Below are positions 9,462-18,473 of a stretch of DNA of 64,000 nucleotides, piece after piece. The translations under genes were made by a program, and so were the position numbers. The notes under the pieces were generated by a model. That model was given only the letters and a program-made list of their open reading frames with translations. It searched no databases and was not told where the DNA came from. Source of the DNA: Erythrobacter insulae (GTDB lineage Bacteria > Pseudomonadota > Alphaproteobacteria > Sphingomonadales > Sphingomonadaceae); contig NZ_VHJK01000001.1 of the NCBI RefSeq assembly GCF_007004095.1, positions 2,546,501-2,610,500 of the forward strand. The letters are read 5' to 3'. Position 1 is the first letter of the stretch. Every line of letters starts with the position of its first letter.

Positions 9462-11030
9462 ATGCAAACCAGTCCAGACCAATTCCAACCCGCGCTTGAT
9501 CCTGCACCGCGTCCGCTTGATCACCTTGCCGAATTGGCGGGTACTGGCGGATACGGCGCGCGGCCTGCATTGGTGCTTCGCGATGCTGTATTTAACCATG
9601 ATGAGTTAAGACAGCGTATCGATAATCTTGCAGGTTGGTTGGCGCGGGAAATTGGCACCGCAGGCGCGCGGGTGGCCAGCTGGGCTGCCAAAGGGGAGCT
9701 GACGTGCCTCATGCCGCTTGCTGCGGCGCGGGCAGGGTTGGTCCATGTGCCGATCAATCCCCTGCTCAAACGCGCGCAGGCCGCGCACATTCTGGCGGAT
9801 AGCGGTTCGGTAATGCTGATCGCGACAAAGTCTCGCATCGCGTCACTTGATGACGGCGATATCCCTTCGGATTGCGGTGTGATCGAAGAGAATGATGCGC
9901 TTTCAGCTGCGCAGACGGCCGGTTTAACGCTTGGCCCCTCGAATTATGATCCCAATGACTTAACGGCGATTCTTTATACCAGCGGTTCAACAGGCAGGCC
10001 CAAAGGGGTGATGTTAAGCCACGCCAATCTCTGGCTGGGCGCGGTTAGTGTCGCGCATTATCTCAAAATGGCGCGCGATGATGTTACGCTTGCGGTGCTG
10101 CCTTTGTCGTTTGACTATGGTCAGAACCAATTGCTTTCAACCTGGTATGCGGGCGGCAGCGTTGTCCCGCTTGATTTTCTGTTTCCCCGCGATGTCGCAA
10201 AGGCTTGCGCCCGCCATTCTGTCACAACATTGGCTGCGGTCCCGCCGCTTTGGGTGCAATTGACCGAGATGGAGTGGCCCGCCGAGGCCGTCTCTGCGAT
10301 GCGCCGTATGACCAATAGCGGGGGAGCTTTGACCCCAGATCTGGTCCGAGATTTACGCGGAATTTTTCCGAAGTCTGATCTGTATCCAATGTACGGTTTG
10401 ACCGAGGCATTTCGCTCCACTTTTCTCAATCCAGCGCTGGTGGATTCCCACCCCACCTCCATGGGCCAAGCGATACCTTTTGCGGAAATTCTGGTTATCA
10501 ATGACGCTGGCGATGTTGCCGGACCTGATGAAGAAGGCGAGCTGGTGCATTGCGGGCCGTTGGTTGCCCAAGGGTACTGGCAAGATCCGGAGCGTACGGC
10601 GCAGCGTTTCAAACTGGCTCCGGCGCAATCACAATATGGCGGCACTGCGGTCTGGTCGGGCGATAGAGTGCGGCGCGACACCGATGGATTGCTCTATTTC
10701 GTGGGCAGGCGCGATGCCATGATTAAAAGCGCAGGCAACCGGATCAGCCCGCAAGAGATTGAAGAAGCGGCAATTGCAACCGATCTGGTCGCAGAAGCGG
10801 TGGCATTTGGATTGCCTGATGAACGGTTAGGTCATGCTGTGCATCTTGTGGTTCGCGGCTCCGATGATGCACAAGAACAGGCCAAGCTGCCCAAAATGCT
10901 CAAACAGGAATTGCCCAATTTCATGCAACCTCATGCAATCCATTGGAAGAAAGCTATGCCGCTGAACCCCAACGGCAAGATTGATCGCACGGCCCTTTAC
11001 CGCGAATTCGCAGGGGAGCAGTCAGCATGA
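9462..11030 (+). CDS. AMP-forming acyl-CoA ligase, exosortase A system-associated
   Basis: A 522-residue ANL-superfamily enzyme that adenylates a carboxylic acid and passes it to CoA or a carrier protein. The phosphate loop ILYTSGSTGRPKGVMLSH is near residue 170. The adenine region contains PMYGLTEAF, the hinge has SGDRVRRDTDGLLYFVGR, and the C-terminal catalytic lysine is in NPNGKIDR. Its place next to an acyl carrier protein and a PLP decarboxylase suggests it loads that carrier in XrtA-linked glycan modification; the substrate is unknown. It overlaps the following gene by four bases. Confidence 0.92.
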   Translation: MQTSPDQFQPALDPAPRPLDHLAELAGTGGYGARPALVLRDAVFNHDELRQRIDNLAGWLAREIGTAGARVASWAAKGELTCLMPLAAARAGLVHVPINPLLKRAQAAHILADSGSVMLIATKSRIASLDDGDIPSDCGVIEENDALSAAQTAGLTLGPSNYDPNDLTAILYTSGSTGRPKGVMLSHANLWLGAVSVAHYLKMARDDVTLAVLPLSFDYGQNQLLSTWYAGGSVVPLDFLFPRDVAKACARHSVTTLAAVPPLWVQLTEMEWPAEAVSAMRRMTNSGGALTPDLVRDLRGIFPKSDLYPMYGLTEAFRSTFLNPALVDSHPTSMGQAIPFAEILVINDAGDVAGPDEEGELVHCGPLVAQGYWQDPERTAQRFKLAPAQSQYGGTAVWSGDRVRRDTDGLLYFVGRRDAMIKSAGNRISPQEIEEAAIATDLVAEAVAFGLPDERLGHAVHLVVRGSDDAQEQAKLPKMLKQELPNFMQPHAIHWKKAMPLNPNGKIDRTALYREFAGEQSA

Positions 11031-12259
11031 AGAGCAAAGCGCTTGGCCCGATGCCGACTGGTTATTCGGCGATTGATGGCGAATTGGCGATTGGCGGACA
11101 CACGGCCAGCGCTCTGGTCGCAGAGGCCGGGAGGACGCCGTTATTTGTGTATTCCCGAGATCATCTGAATGCGCGCATGGCGCAATTGCGAGCGGTCTTG
11201 CCGAGCCGGATCGGCGTGAATTATGCGATCAAAGCGAACCCGCATCCCGATGTCTTGCGGCATATGCAGCCGTTGGTGGATGGTTTCGATATCGCCTCCT
11301 CGGGAGAGCTGGTCATGGCGCAAAATGCCGGGCTTGATCCGGCCCGCATCAGCTTTGCCGGACCGGGTAAGCGCGATGATGAGCTGGAGGCTGCGATTGC
11401 AGCAGGCGTCACGCTGAACTGCGAATCCGAAGGCGAGGCCAATCGCTCGCTAACGATCGGACAGCGCATCGGCAAAGCGCCGCGCATGGCCATCCGCGTC
11501 AATCCGTCGTTCGAGCTCAAAGGATCTGGCATGAAAATGGGCGGAGGCGCCAAACCTTTCGGGGTGGATGCCGACAGGGTGCCAGCCCTTGCCAAGCAGA
11601 TTATGGCCGAAGGTGCCGAATGGCGCGGCCTGCATATTTTCACCGGCAGTCAGGCATTGAATGCCGATGCAATCATCGAAGCGCAGGGCAATGTCCTTGA
11701 TCTCGCCGCGGAATTGGGTGCACAAATCGGGACTTCGCTGCCCAAGCTGAATATGGGCGGCGGGTTTGGCATCCCGTATTTCCCCAAAGAAGAAGCACTG
11801 GATCTGCCCGCAGTCGGTGCGGCCTTACATCGGCGTGTTGCCGATCTTCCACCGGAGCTTGCCGAAACTGAGCTGTGTCTGGAGCTGGGCCGGTATCTGG
11901 TTGGCGAGGCAGGCGTGTATTTGTGCCGCGTGATTGATCGCAAGGACAGCCACGGCACAACCTATCTTGTCACTGATGGCGGGCTGCATCACCAGCTGGC
12001 TGCATCGGGCAATTTTGGCACCGTAGTCCGGCGAAATTATCCCGTTGCAATTGCAAACAAGTTTGATGCTGAACCAGACGACATCGTAAATGTTGTGGGC
12101 TGTCTTTGTACGCCGCTCGATCGCTTAGCCGATCTGGCACACCTGCCACGCGGCGACGTGGGCGATCTGGTCGCGGTGTTTTGCGCGGGGGCTTACGGCG
12201 CGACAGCGTCTCCCGCCGCGTTTCTGGGGCATGGCCCGGCGGCAGAAATATTGGTCTAG
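11027..12259 (+). CDS. PLP-dependent decarboxylase, exosortase A system-associated
   Basis: A 410-residue fold-type III PLP enzyme of the diaminopimelate/ornithine decarboxylase family. The PLP lysine is in VNYAIKANPHPD (about residue 68). The glycine-rich phosphate site is LNMGGGFGIPYF, and the VGCLCTPLD cysteine and CAGAYGATAS tyrosine segments complete the active site. The XrtA-associated subfamily probably makes an amine from an amino acid for coupling to the acyl group made by the neighbouring ligase; this role is inferred. It starts in an ATGA overlap with the ligase gene. A 187-base gap follows before the export operon. Confidence 0.9.
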   Translation: MKSKALGPMPTGYSAIDGELAIGGHTASALVAEAGRTPLFVYSRDHLNARMAQLRAVLPSRIGVNYAIKANPHPDVLRHMQPLVDGFDIASSGELVMAQNAGLDPARISFAGPGKRDDELEAAIAAGVTLNCESEGEANRSLTIGQRIGKAPRMAIRVNPSFELKGSGMKMGGGAKPFGVDADRVPALAKQIMAEGAEWRGLHIFTGSQALNADAIIEAQGNVLDLAAELGAQIGTSLPKLNMGGGFGIPYFPKEEALDLPAVGAALHRRVADLPPELAETELCLELGRYLVGEAGVYLCRVIDRKDSHGTTYLVTDGGLHHQLAASGNFGTVVRRNYPVAIANKFDAEPDDIVNVVGCLCTPLDRLADLAHLPRGDVGDLVAVFCAGAYGATASPAAFLGHGPAAEILV

Positions 12260-12446
12260 AACCGGGTTAACACATCGTAAACCACTGTCCCGAAACGGGA
12301 TAGGGCCTCAAATTGGGCCGTATCACTAATATTATGTTCACCATTTTCAGCCAGAGAGAACGGGTCATTCGCGTGTCCCGATGCCGCAGGTCGCTCCTGC
12401 ACTTTCGTATCGAGGCCCGCAGCGCAAAGGCCAAGGATACGTATCA
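12260..12446. other. intergenic region ahead of the exopolysaccharide export run
   Basis: A 187-base gap between the PLP decarboxylase and the export lipoprotein. It holds a small perfect hairpin at 12288-12300 (TCCCG-AAA-CGGGA) without a T-run, an A/T-rich patch around 12325-12350, and the ribosome binding site AAGGA about 10 bases before the ATG at 12447. It is the only sizeable gap in the forward half of the XrtA locus, so a promoter for the ten-gene run is likely here. I cannot place -35/-10 boxes with confidence. Confidence 0.4.
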
Positions 12447-13094
12447 ATGTTTACCCCGCTGTCATTTTCTCGTTTTGCAGGCATAGTATTTGCCCCATTT
12501 GCGCTTGCCGCTTGTGCCAGTCCGCCGGGCACTCAATTGCCTGCTGCGACATTCAACACGCAATCTGCTCAGGCGCCGACTGATGATTACATCCTCGGCC
12601 CGCTTGATCAGATCACTGTCCATGTTTGGCGCAATCCTGAATTGTCTGCCGAAGACATTCAGGTGCGCCCGGATGGCAAGATCACAATTCCTCTGGTTCA
12701 GGATATGGTGGCCGTGGGCAAAACCCCGACCCAGCTTCAGGAAGATATCAAAACCGAGCTGAGCGAATATATCGAGCAGCCCATCGTCTCGGTTATCGTC
12801 AATGAATTCAATGGCGCTTTGCCTCAGTTAATCCGGATTACGGGCGCTGGCGCGGTTCCTGCTGCGCTGGCTTACCGCGCGAACATGACTGTCCTTGATG
12901 CGATGATCGCTGTTGGCGGGCTCGGGGAGTTTGCCGCCGGTAACCGCGCGACGCTGACCCGGTTTGATGGGAAAGCCGGTAAGAACAAGATTTACCGTCT
13001 GCGGCTCAAAGATCTCCTGAATAAAGGCGATGCGACAGCCAACGTCGCGCTGAAACCTGGCGACACCATTTCAATCCCGGAGAGCCGTTTCTAA
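12447..13094 (+). CDS. polysaccharide export lipoprotein, XrtA system (Wza-like)
   Basis: A 215-residue outer-membrane polysaccharide export protein of the Wza/KpsD family. A hydrophobic leader ends in the lipobox LAACAS (Cys near residue 20). The Poly_export domain follows with DDYILGPLDQITVHVWRNPE and VRPDGKITIPLV, then an SLBB-like domain with IRITGAGAVPAALAYR and ending KPGDTISIPESRF. It probably forms the exit channel for the locus polysaccharide. The ATG at 12447 has AAGGA upstream; earlier in-frame starts do not precede a signal sequence. Fifteen bases separate it from the chain-length gene. Confidence 0.93.
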   Translation: MFTPLSFSRFAGIVFAPFALAACASPPGTQLPAATFNTQSAQAPTDDYILGPLDQITVHVWRNPELSAEDIQVRPDGKITIPLVQDMVAVGKTPTQLQEDIKTELSEYIEQPIVSVIVNEFNGALPQLIRITGAGAVPAALAYRANMTVLDAMIAVGGLGEFAAGNRATLTRFDGKAGKNKIYRLRLKDLLNKGDATANVALKPGDTISIPESRF

Positions 13095-13109
13095 CGGGCG
13101 CGCTGTATT

Positions 13110-14633
13110 ATGAACGAGATTTTTGAAGAACTGCGCACGGCGCTTCATTCGATCTGGCATCGCCGCTGGATCGCGATTGGTGTTGCCTGGGCGGTGTGTT
13201 TGCTCGGATGGCTGGTCGTTGCAACGATCCCCAATTCGTATCAGTCCAAAGCCCGCATCTATGTTGATGTTGACGATGTACTATCCGAACAATTGGGCAT
13301 TGCCGGTGATGGCCGCGAAGAAATCATGCGGGTGCGCCAAACTCTGGTGAGCACCAAGAATCTGCAAAAGGTGATCAATTCCACCAAACTGGGTGAAGAA
13401 GTGATCGAGGCAACCCAGATGGATTCTGCAGTTGCCGCCCTGAGCAAGAATGTTCAGGTCACCAGTCAACAGGATAACCTGTTCGAGATTATCGCGACCG
13501 TGGGGAAGAGCGATCTTTCCGATGCAGAAAACGCTGTTCTCGCCCGTAATGTTGTCCAGAAACTTCTCGATATCTTCCGCGAGGAGCACATCTCAGGCAA
13601 CCGTGCAGAGATCAATAAAGCCATTGCAGAGCTCGATGATCAACTGGACGAACGCAAAGAGGAACTGGAGGCGGCCGAACAGCGGCGGCTTGCGTTCGAA
13701 TCGCAATATCCCGAACTGATTGGCGGGTCGGAAACACTTTCCACCAAGATCCAGCAAGCCCGCACCGAATTGCGCGACAATGCAGCCGATCTTGCTGCGG
13801 CGACAAGCTCGTTCGCGGCGATCAACGGTCAGCTTGCCAGCACTCCGCGCACAATTGTTGGCGGACAAGACGCTACCGGTCCTCAGGCCTCGCTGCTTCA
13901 GGCACAAAGCCAATTGGCCGCGTTGCGCGGGCGCGGATTGAAAGATGGGCATCCCGATATTGTCGCGATGACAAAACAGGTGGCTCTGCTGCAAAAACAG
14001 GTCGAGCAAGCTGGGCCGAATGACGCAGGTGGCACGCCAAACCCGGCCTATTCATCATTGGTCGCGATCCGGGCAGAGCGTCAGGCGGGCGTAGAAGCCT
14101 TGCAGGCGCGCCGTGCAGGTTTGCAGTCAACCATCGCTGCGTTGATGGCCAGCCAGGCGACCGAACCAGAAGTCGCCGCCGAAGCAAACCGCATCAGCCG
14201 CGATTACGAAGTGCTGCGCAAAAACTACGAAGATCGCCTGCAGGACCGCGAAGAAATTCGCACACGCGGCAATGTCGTTGATGAAACCAGCCAGTACAAA
14301 TTCGATCTGATTGATCCGCCAATAGTACCGCAGAAACCAGCGGCGCCTAACCGTCCGCTGCTGTTGCTTGGTGTGCTCATCGTTGGTCTGGGCGCCGGAG
14401 CGGCGGTCGCATACGGCTTGGGCCAGCTCAAATCGAGCTTTGCCACGCCGCAAAAACTGGAACGTACTTTTGATATGCCGGTGATCGGGTCGATCTCGCT
14501 CACCATGTCCGAAACCGCGCGCGCGCTTCAACGCCGCCGTCTCAAACAATTTGCCGGAGCCTGCGCAGGGCTTGGCGGAGTGTTTGTGATCTTGCTTGCG
14601 ATCGAGGTTGTCTCGGTCTCGACCGTCGCGTGA
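13110..14633 (+). CDS. polysaccharide chain length determinant, XrtA system (Wzz/Wzc-N type)
   Basis: A 507-residue inner-membrane polysaccharide co-polymerase. It has one transmembrane helix near residues 20-40 (WIAIGVAWAVCLLGWLVV), a long periplasmic coiled-coil region (about 150-400) and a second helix near 425-445 preceded by the proline-rich PPIVPQKPAAPNRP. A third hydrophobic stretch lies at the extreme C-terminus. It controls chain length and works with the tyrosine autokinase encoded next, 22 bases downstream; the kinase domain is thus a separate protein here. Confidence 0.93.
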   Translation: MNEIFEELRTALHSIWHRRWIAIGVAWAVCLLGWLVVATIPNSYQSKARIYVDVDDVLSEQLGIAGDGREEIMRVRQTLVSTKNLQKVINSTKLGEEVIEATQMDSAVAALSKNVQVTSQQDNLFEIIATVGKSDLSDAENAVLARNVVQKLLDIFREEHISGNRAEINKAIAELDDQLDERKEELEAAEQRRLAFESQYPELIGGSETLSTKIQQARTELRDNAADLAAATSSFAAINGQLASTPRTIVGGQDATGPQASLLQAQSQLAALRGRGLKDGHPDIVAMTKQVALLQKQVEQAGPNDAGGTPNPAYSSLVAIRAERQAGVEALQARRAGLQSTIAALMASQATEPEVAAEANRISRDYEVLRKNYEDRLQDREEIRTRGNVVDETSQYKFDLIDPPIVPQKPAAPNRPLLLLGVLIVGLGAGAAVAYGLGQLKSSFATPQKLERTFDMPVIGSISLTMSETARALQRRRLKQFAGACAGLGGVFVILLAIEVVSVSTVA

Positions 14634-14655
14634 CCGGCCCCAAAGGACACAGGAA

Positions 14656-15663
14656 ATGACTGAACAGAGCAAAATCAATCAGGACGGCGCCAAACGCACC
14701 TCGTTGCTTGAACGCGCAGACCGTGTTTTCGGGCTGGATAATCTTGGCCCGGCCAAGGTGCCATCAAACCTGCCCAAGCCCCGCGTTCCTGCGCCTCGGC
14801 CAGCGCCGGTTGCCGCTCAACCCGCTGCTGTACCTGCTGCTGCGCCGCAACCCACTGCTGCAGCCGTACCGACAGCCTATGCCGCGCCGCAACCGCAAGC
14901 CGAACCCACTCCAGAACCCGAACCAGCCGTTGCCTTGTCCGGCCCGTATATGGAAATCGACAGCGAACATCTTCGCGATGCGGGGCTGATCGTACCGGAG
15001 GATCCGGTTACGGCGCTGCTCGAAGAATTTCGGATCGTAAAGCGCGACATCATTGCCGATGCCCGCGCCGGTGGTGATCCGAAACAACGCCGCATTCTGG
15101 TCTGCTCCCCGCATCAGGGCGAGGGCAAGACATACTGTGCTACCAATCTCGCAATTGCTCTTGCAGCAGAGCGGGATGTCGAGGTTCTGCTGGTTGATGC
15201 CGACGTTATCCGTCCATCGGTTGCCCGGCGGCTTGGTATTAGCGCAGAACGGGGCCTGATGGACGCTCTGGCCAATCCATCGCTTCGCCCGGAGAAATTG
15301 GCGGTCCGAACCGATATCGAAGGCCTGTTCGTGCTTCCTGCCGGAACCACGGGTTCGCACGATGCCGAATATCTGGCGAGCGAACGGACTGGCGAGATAT
15401 TAGACCGGCTGACGCGCGGCGCACCGAACCGCTATGTAATTTTTGATACTCCGCCTGCGCTCGCATCTTCAGCGGCCGCAGAATTGGCGTCCCATGTCGG
15501 GCAATCCGTTTTGGTTGTCCGCGCCGATGAAACAAGCCGGGCTGCGCTCGAAGATGCGCACCAGCTTCTGTCGGCCTGTCCCACTATCAAATTGCTGCTC
15601 AATGCAGCTCATTTCAGTCCGTCCGGTCGCCGCTTTGGCGAATATGGCGGGCAGGAGGAATGA
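14656..15663 (+). CDS. tyrosine autokinase of the XrtA system (CpsD/CapB family)
   Basis: A 335-residue cytoplasmic bacterial tyrosine kinase that partners the upstream chain-length protein. Residues about 40-95 are a Pro/Ala-rich linker. The kinase domain shows Walker A SPHQGEGKTYCATNLA (about 151-166), Walker A' LLVDADVIRPS and Walker B VIFDTPPALAS. The C-terminal tail has only one tyrosine (FGEYGGQEE) rather than the usual tyrosine cluster, so autophosphorylation may be limited. An AGGA lies just ahead of the ATG at 14656. The gene is followed after two bases by an outer-membrane protein gene. Confidence 0.9.
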   Translation: MTEQSKINQDGAKRTSLLERADRVFGLDNLGPAKVPSNLPKPRVPAPRPAPVAAQPAAVPAAAPQPTAAAVPTAYAAPQPQAEPTPEPEPAVALSGPYMEIDSEHLRDAGLIVPEDPVTALLEEFRIVKRDIIADARAGGDPKQRRILVCSPHQGEGKTYCATNLAIALAAERDVEVLLVDADVIRPSVARRLGISAERGLMDALANPSLRPEKLAVRTDIEGLFVLPAGTTGSHDAEYLASERTGEILDRLTRGAPNRYVIFDTPPALASSAAAELASHVGQSVLVVRADETSRAALEDAHQLLSACPTIKLLLNAAHFSPSGRRFGEYGGQEE

Positions 15664-15665
15664 CC

Positions 15666-17279
15666 ATGACTAAACTCCGCAATACCCTTCTGATCGGCAT
15701 CGCGACCGGTTTTGTCAGTGCACCGGCTTTCGCTCAGGAAGCCGAAGAAGAGCAACGCTCTGTATTCGTGCAGCCTTATATCGAGGTGAACCAGATCCTT
15801 TCGGCTGAATTGCAGCCGGGCGATGATGTGGTGACCTTTACCCAGATTGCAGCCGGTGTGGATGTGAACGCTCAGGGCCGCAACAGCGGCGCGTCCGTCT
15901 CTGTCCGTTACGAACGCAATATCGGATATGGCGATCAGGTGGACACAGACACGGTTAGCGGGATCGCCCGCGGCTATGTCTCCGTCATCCCGCGCGCTTT
16001 GACATTCGAAGCGGGCGGGCTGGCCAGCCGCACCCGCGTCGATGGCGGCGGTGCTGTTACCCAGAACCCCTTGGTCCGCGAAGACGCAGCGAGCCAGATT
16101 TACAGCGTCTATGCCGGGCCAAGTTTGAACACACAGGTCGGCGCGGTCGAAGTCTCGGGTGTTGCCCGGGTTGGCTATAACCGCTTCGAAACAGAAAACG
16201 CCGTGTTCGACCAGAACGGCGATCCTGTGGACGTATTCGATGACAGTGTGACCTATAACGGGCAAATCCGAGCAGGAACCAGAGCAGGCGATCCGTTGCC
16301 AGTGGGTGTCGGTGTTACCGCCGGTATTTATCAAGAAGATATCTCGAACCTTGATCAAAGGGTCCGCGATGTCTTTGTGCGAGGCGATGTAACCGTTCCG
16401 GTGACTGACTCGCTCGCATTGGTTGGCGGCGTTGGATATGAAAATGTCGAAGTGTCGAGCCGTGATGCCCTGCGCGATGTAAACGGTGATCCCGTTCGCG
16501 GCGCCGATGGCCGGTTGGTCACGGATTCCGCATCACCGCGCATCCTTGCTTTTGATGTCGATGGCCTGTTGTGGGATGTCGGCGTGTTATGGCGACCCAG
16601 TTCGCGCACGTCGCTGGCTGCCAGCGTTGGCCGCCGCTACGATTCCACCACCTATTACGGCAGTTTCAATTACGCGCCGAGTTCGCGCAGTTCTTTCAAC
16701 GTCAACGTGTATGACGGGGTGAGCGGGTTTGGCGGACGTTTGAACAACGCTCTGGCCGATCTGGGCACTGATTTTGAGGCCTTGCGCAACCCGGTCACCG
16801 GCGATTTCGGCGGTCAGGTTAGCGGCGCCGATGGCGGCGGTCTGGTCAATTCGCTTGGTTCGGTGCGGTCTTCCGCATTCCGGGGCCGGGGTGTCAATGC
16901 CAGCTATCAACGGCGCATCGGTCAATCCACCGCAGTCCTTGGCGCAGGGTATGACCGGCGCGAGTTTATCGGCGCACCGGGCACTGTGCTCGCGGCTGTC
17001 GATGGCGTGATTGACGAAAGCTATTACATTGCTGGCGGGTTCAACCGGGCCATCGGCCGCAGTGCGACCTTCGCCGCGAATGCCTATGTGAACTGGTTCG
17101 AAAGCGGCACTGACAATGGCGATGCCACCGGATTTGGCGCGTCGGCGGCTTATGGCCGGTCCATCACAAGCAAGCTGACAGCACGAGCCGCCTTGTCGGT
17201 TGATTACATCGACAGCGAATTCACCGCAGAAGATTTTGCCACAGCAACCGCGTTGCTGGGCCTGCGCTACAACTTCTGA
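15666..17279 (+). CDS. outer-membrane beta-barrel protein of the XrtA locus
   Basis: A 537-residue secreted protein with a signal peptide ending in APAFA-Q near residue 23. The rest alternates polar and aromatic residues in the manner of an outer-membrane beta barrel, with many short Gly/Ser/Asp-rich turns, and ends in LLGLRYNF, a C-terminal aromatic typical of barrel insertion. It belongs to the PEP-CTERM-associated outer-membrane family usually found here and may help export or anchor the polysaccharide. I chose the ATG at 15666 because AGGAGG at 15653-15658 is seven bases away; an ATG at 15660 is too close to it. Confidence 0.85.
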   Translation: MTKLRNTLLIGIATGFVSAPAFAQEAEEEQRSVFVQPYIEVNQILSAELQPGDDVVTFTQIAAGVDVNAQGRNSGASVSVRYERNIGYGDQVDTDTVSGIARGYVSVIPRALTFEAGGLASRTRVDGGGAVTQNPLVREDAASQIYSVYAGPSLNTQVGAVEVSGVARVGYNRFETENAVFDQNGDPVDVFDDSVTYNGQIRAGTRAGDPLPVGVGVTAGIYQEDISNLDQRVRDVFVRGDVTVPVTDSLALVGGVGYENVEVSSRDALRDVNGDPVRGADGRLVTDSASPRILAFDVDGLLWDVGVLWRPSSRTSLAASVGRRYDSTTYYGSFNYAPSSRSSFNVNVYDGVSGFGGRLNNALADLGTDFEALRNPVTGDFGGQVSGADGGGLVNSLGSVRSSAFRGRGVNASYQRRIGQSTAVLGAGYDRREFIGAPGTVLAAVDGVIDESYYIAGGFNRAIGRSATFAANAYVNWFESGTDNGDATGFGASAAYGRSITSKLTARAALSVDYIDSEFTAEDFATATALLGLRYNF

Positions 17280-17298
17280 CCGACGGAGCGATATACTC

Positions 17299-18471
17299 AT
17301 GTACGATCATTTTTACGGTTTCAGCGGGCGGCCATTTCAGCTCACCCCAGACCCCGAATTCTACTTTGAGAGTTCGAGCCACAAAAAGGCGATGTCCTAT
17401 CTTGGATATGGTCTGAACCAGGGCGAGGGCTTTATCGTTATCACAGGTGAGGTTGGCGCTGGCAAATCCACGCTGGTCGCGCACCTGATGGAACGTATTA
17501 ATCCCGAAGAACTCACTGTGGCGCAGGTGGTAACCAGCGCGCTGGATGGTGAGGAATTGATCCACGTGGTCGCGCAAGCCTTTGGCATCGCGATTCATGG
17601 CAAGGATAAAGCGAGCGCTCTGGGCGCAATCGAACGGTACCTTCAAGAAGAAGCGCGCGAAGGAAAGCGTTGCCTGCTGGTGGTTGATGAATGCCAGAAC
17701 CTTGATCTGACCGCTCTCGAAGAAATGCGGATGCTGTCCAATTTCCAGCTTGGCTCGCATCCTTTGCTACAAACACTGTTGCTTGGTCAGCCCGAATTTC
17801 GCCGTACATTGGCGCATCATCCTGATCTCGATCAACTGCGCCAGCGCATCATCGCATCGCATCACCTCGAAGCGTTGGATGAAGAAGAGGTCGAGGATTA
17901 CATCATGCACCGGCTGAAACATGTCGGTTGGCAAGGGCGCCCGACGCTAAGGCCGGGATTGTTGCCGGCATTGTACCGGGCAACAGATGGCATTCCGCGG
18001 CGCGTCAATCAGGTGATGAACCGTCTGTTATTGCTGGGTGCAATCGAAGAAAAGGACGCTTTGACCATCAAAATGCTCGACGCGGTCATCGAAGAGATGG
18101 GGGCCGACGCCGCACGCGGATCAAGTGCCCAGCCAAGCCCGCTGAGTATCGAACCGTCGGTCGAAACCGCTGATCCTGCACCGGATCAGAACATTGACAG
18201 CGTCCCCGCAACAGAGGTCGCAGCTCTGCTGGCTCAGCGTGATGCACGCACAGCCGAACTGGAAGCCGCGCTTGGCGAGCTTCAGGCCGCCGGTACATCA
18301 AGCTTTGATCATGAACCGATCCAGCTTTCGGAAATACCGGACGAAGCGGAAGTAAATGCCGCGCTCGACCGGATTGAACAGCGCCTTGAAGAGCAGGAGC
18401 AATCCTTCCGTCATGTCCTGACAATGCTGATCGAATGGCTTGAGGACAACAAAGCGCGCGAGGCCGCCTGA
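17299..18471 (+). CDS. AAA ATPase, XrtA/PEP-CTERM locus (ExeA-like secretion ATPase)
   Basis: A 390-residue AAA ATPase of the ExeA/GspA-like group standard in exosortase loci. It starts YDHFYGFSGRPFQLTPDPEFY, near-invariant in this family. Walker A is ITGEVGAGKSTL (about residues 47-58) and Walker B LLVVDECQNL; RQRIIASHHLE and GIPRRVNQVMNRLL fall in the sensor region. The last 90 residues are acidic and probably coiled-coil (EAEVNAALDRIEQRLEEQEQ). Its role in export is inferred from position. The ATG at 17299 gives the conserved N-terminus. Confidence 0.92.
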   Translation: MYDHFYGFSGRPFQLTPDPEFYFESSSHKKAMSYLGYGLNQGEGFIVITGEVGAGKSTLVAHLMERINPEELTVAQVVTSALDGEELIHVVAQAFGIAIHGKDKASALGAIERYLQEEAREGKRCLLVVDECQNLDLTALEEMRMLSNFQLGSHPLLQTLLLGQPEFRRTLAHHPDLDQLRQRIIASHHLEALDEEEVEDYIMHRLKHVGWQGRPTLRPGLLPALYRATDGIPRRVNQVMNRLLLLGAIEEKDALTIKMLDAVIEEMGADAARGSSAQPSPLSIEPSVETADPAPDQNIDSVPATEVAALLAQRDARTAELEAALGELQAAGTSSFDHEPIQLSEIPDEAEVNAALDRIEQRLEEQEQSFRHVLTMLIEWLEDNKAREAA

Positions 18472-18473
18472 AT

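Noticed and set aside
12256-12447. 63-residue minus-strand frame before the export lipoprotein gene
   Set aside because: It exactly covers the likely promoter and leader of the plus-strand run and has no recognisable feature.
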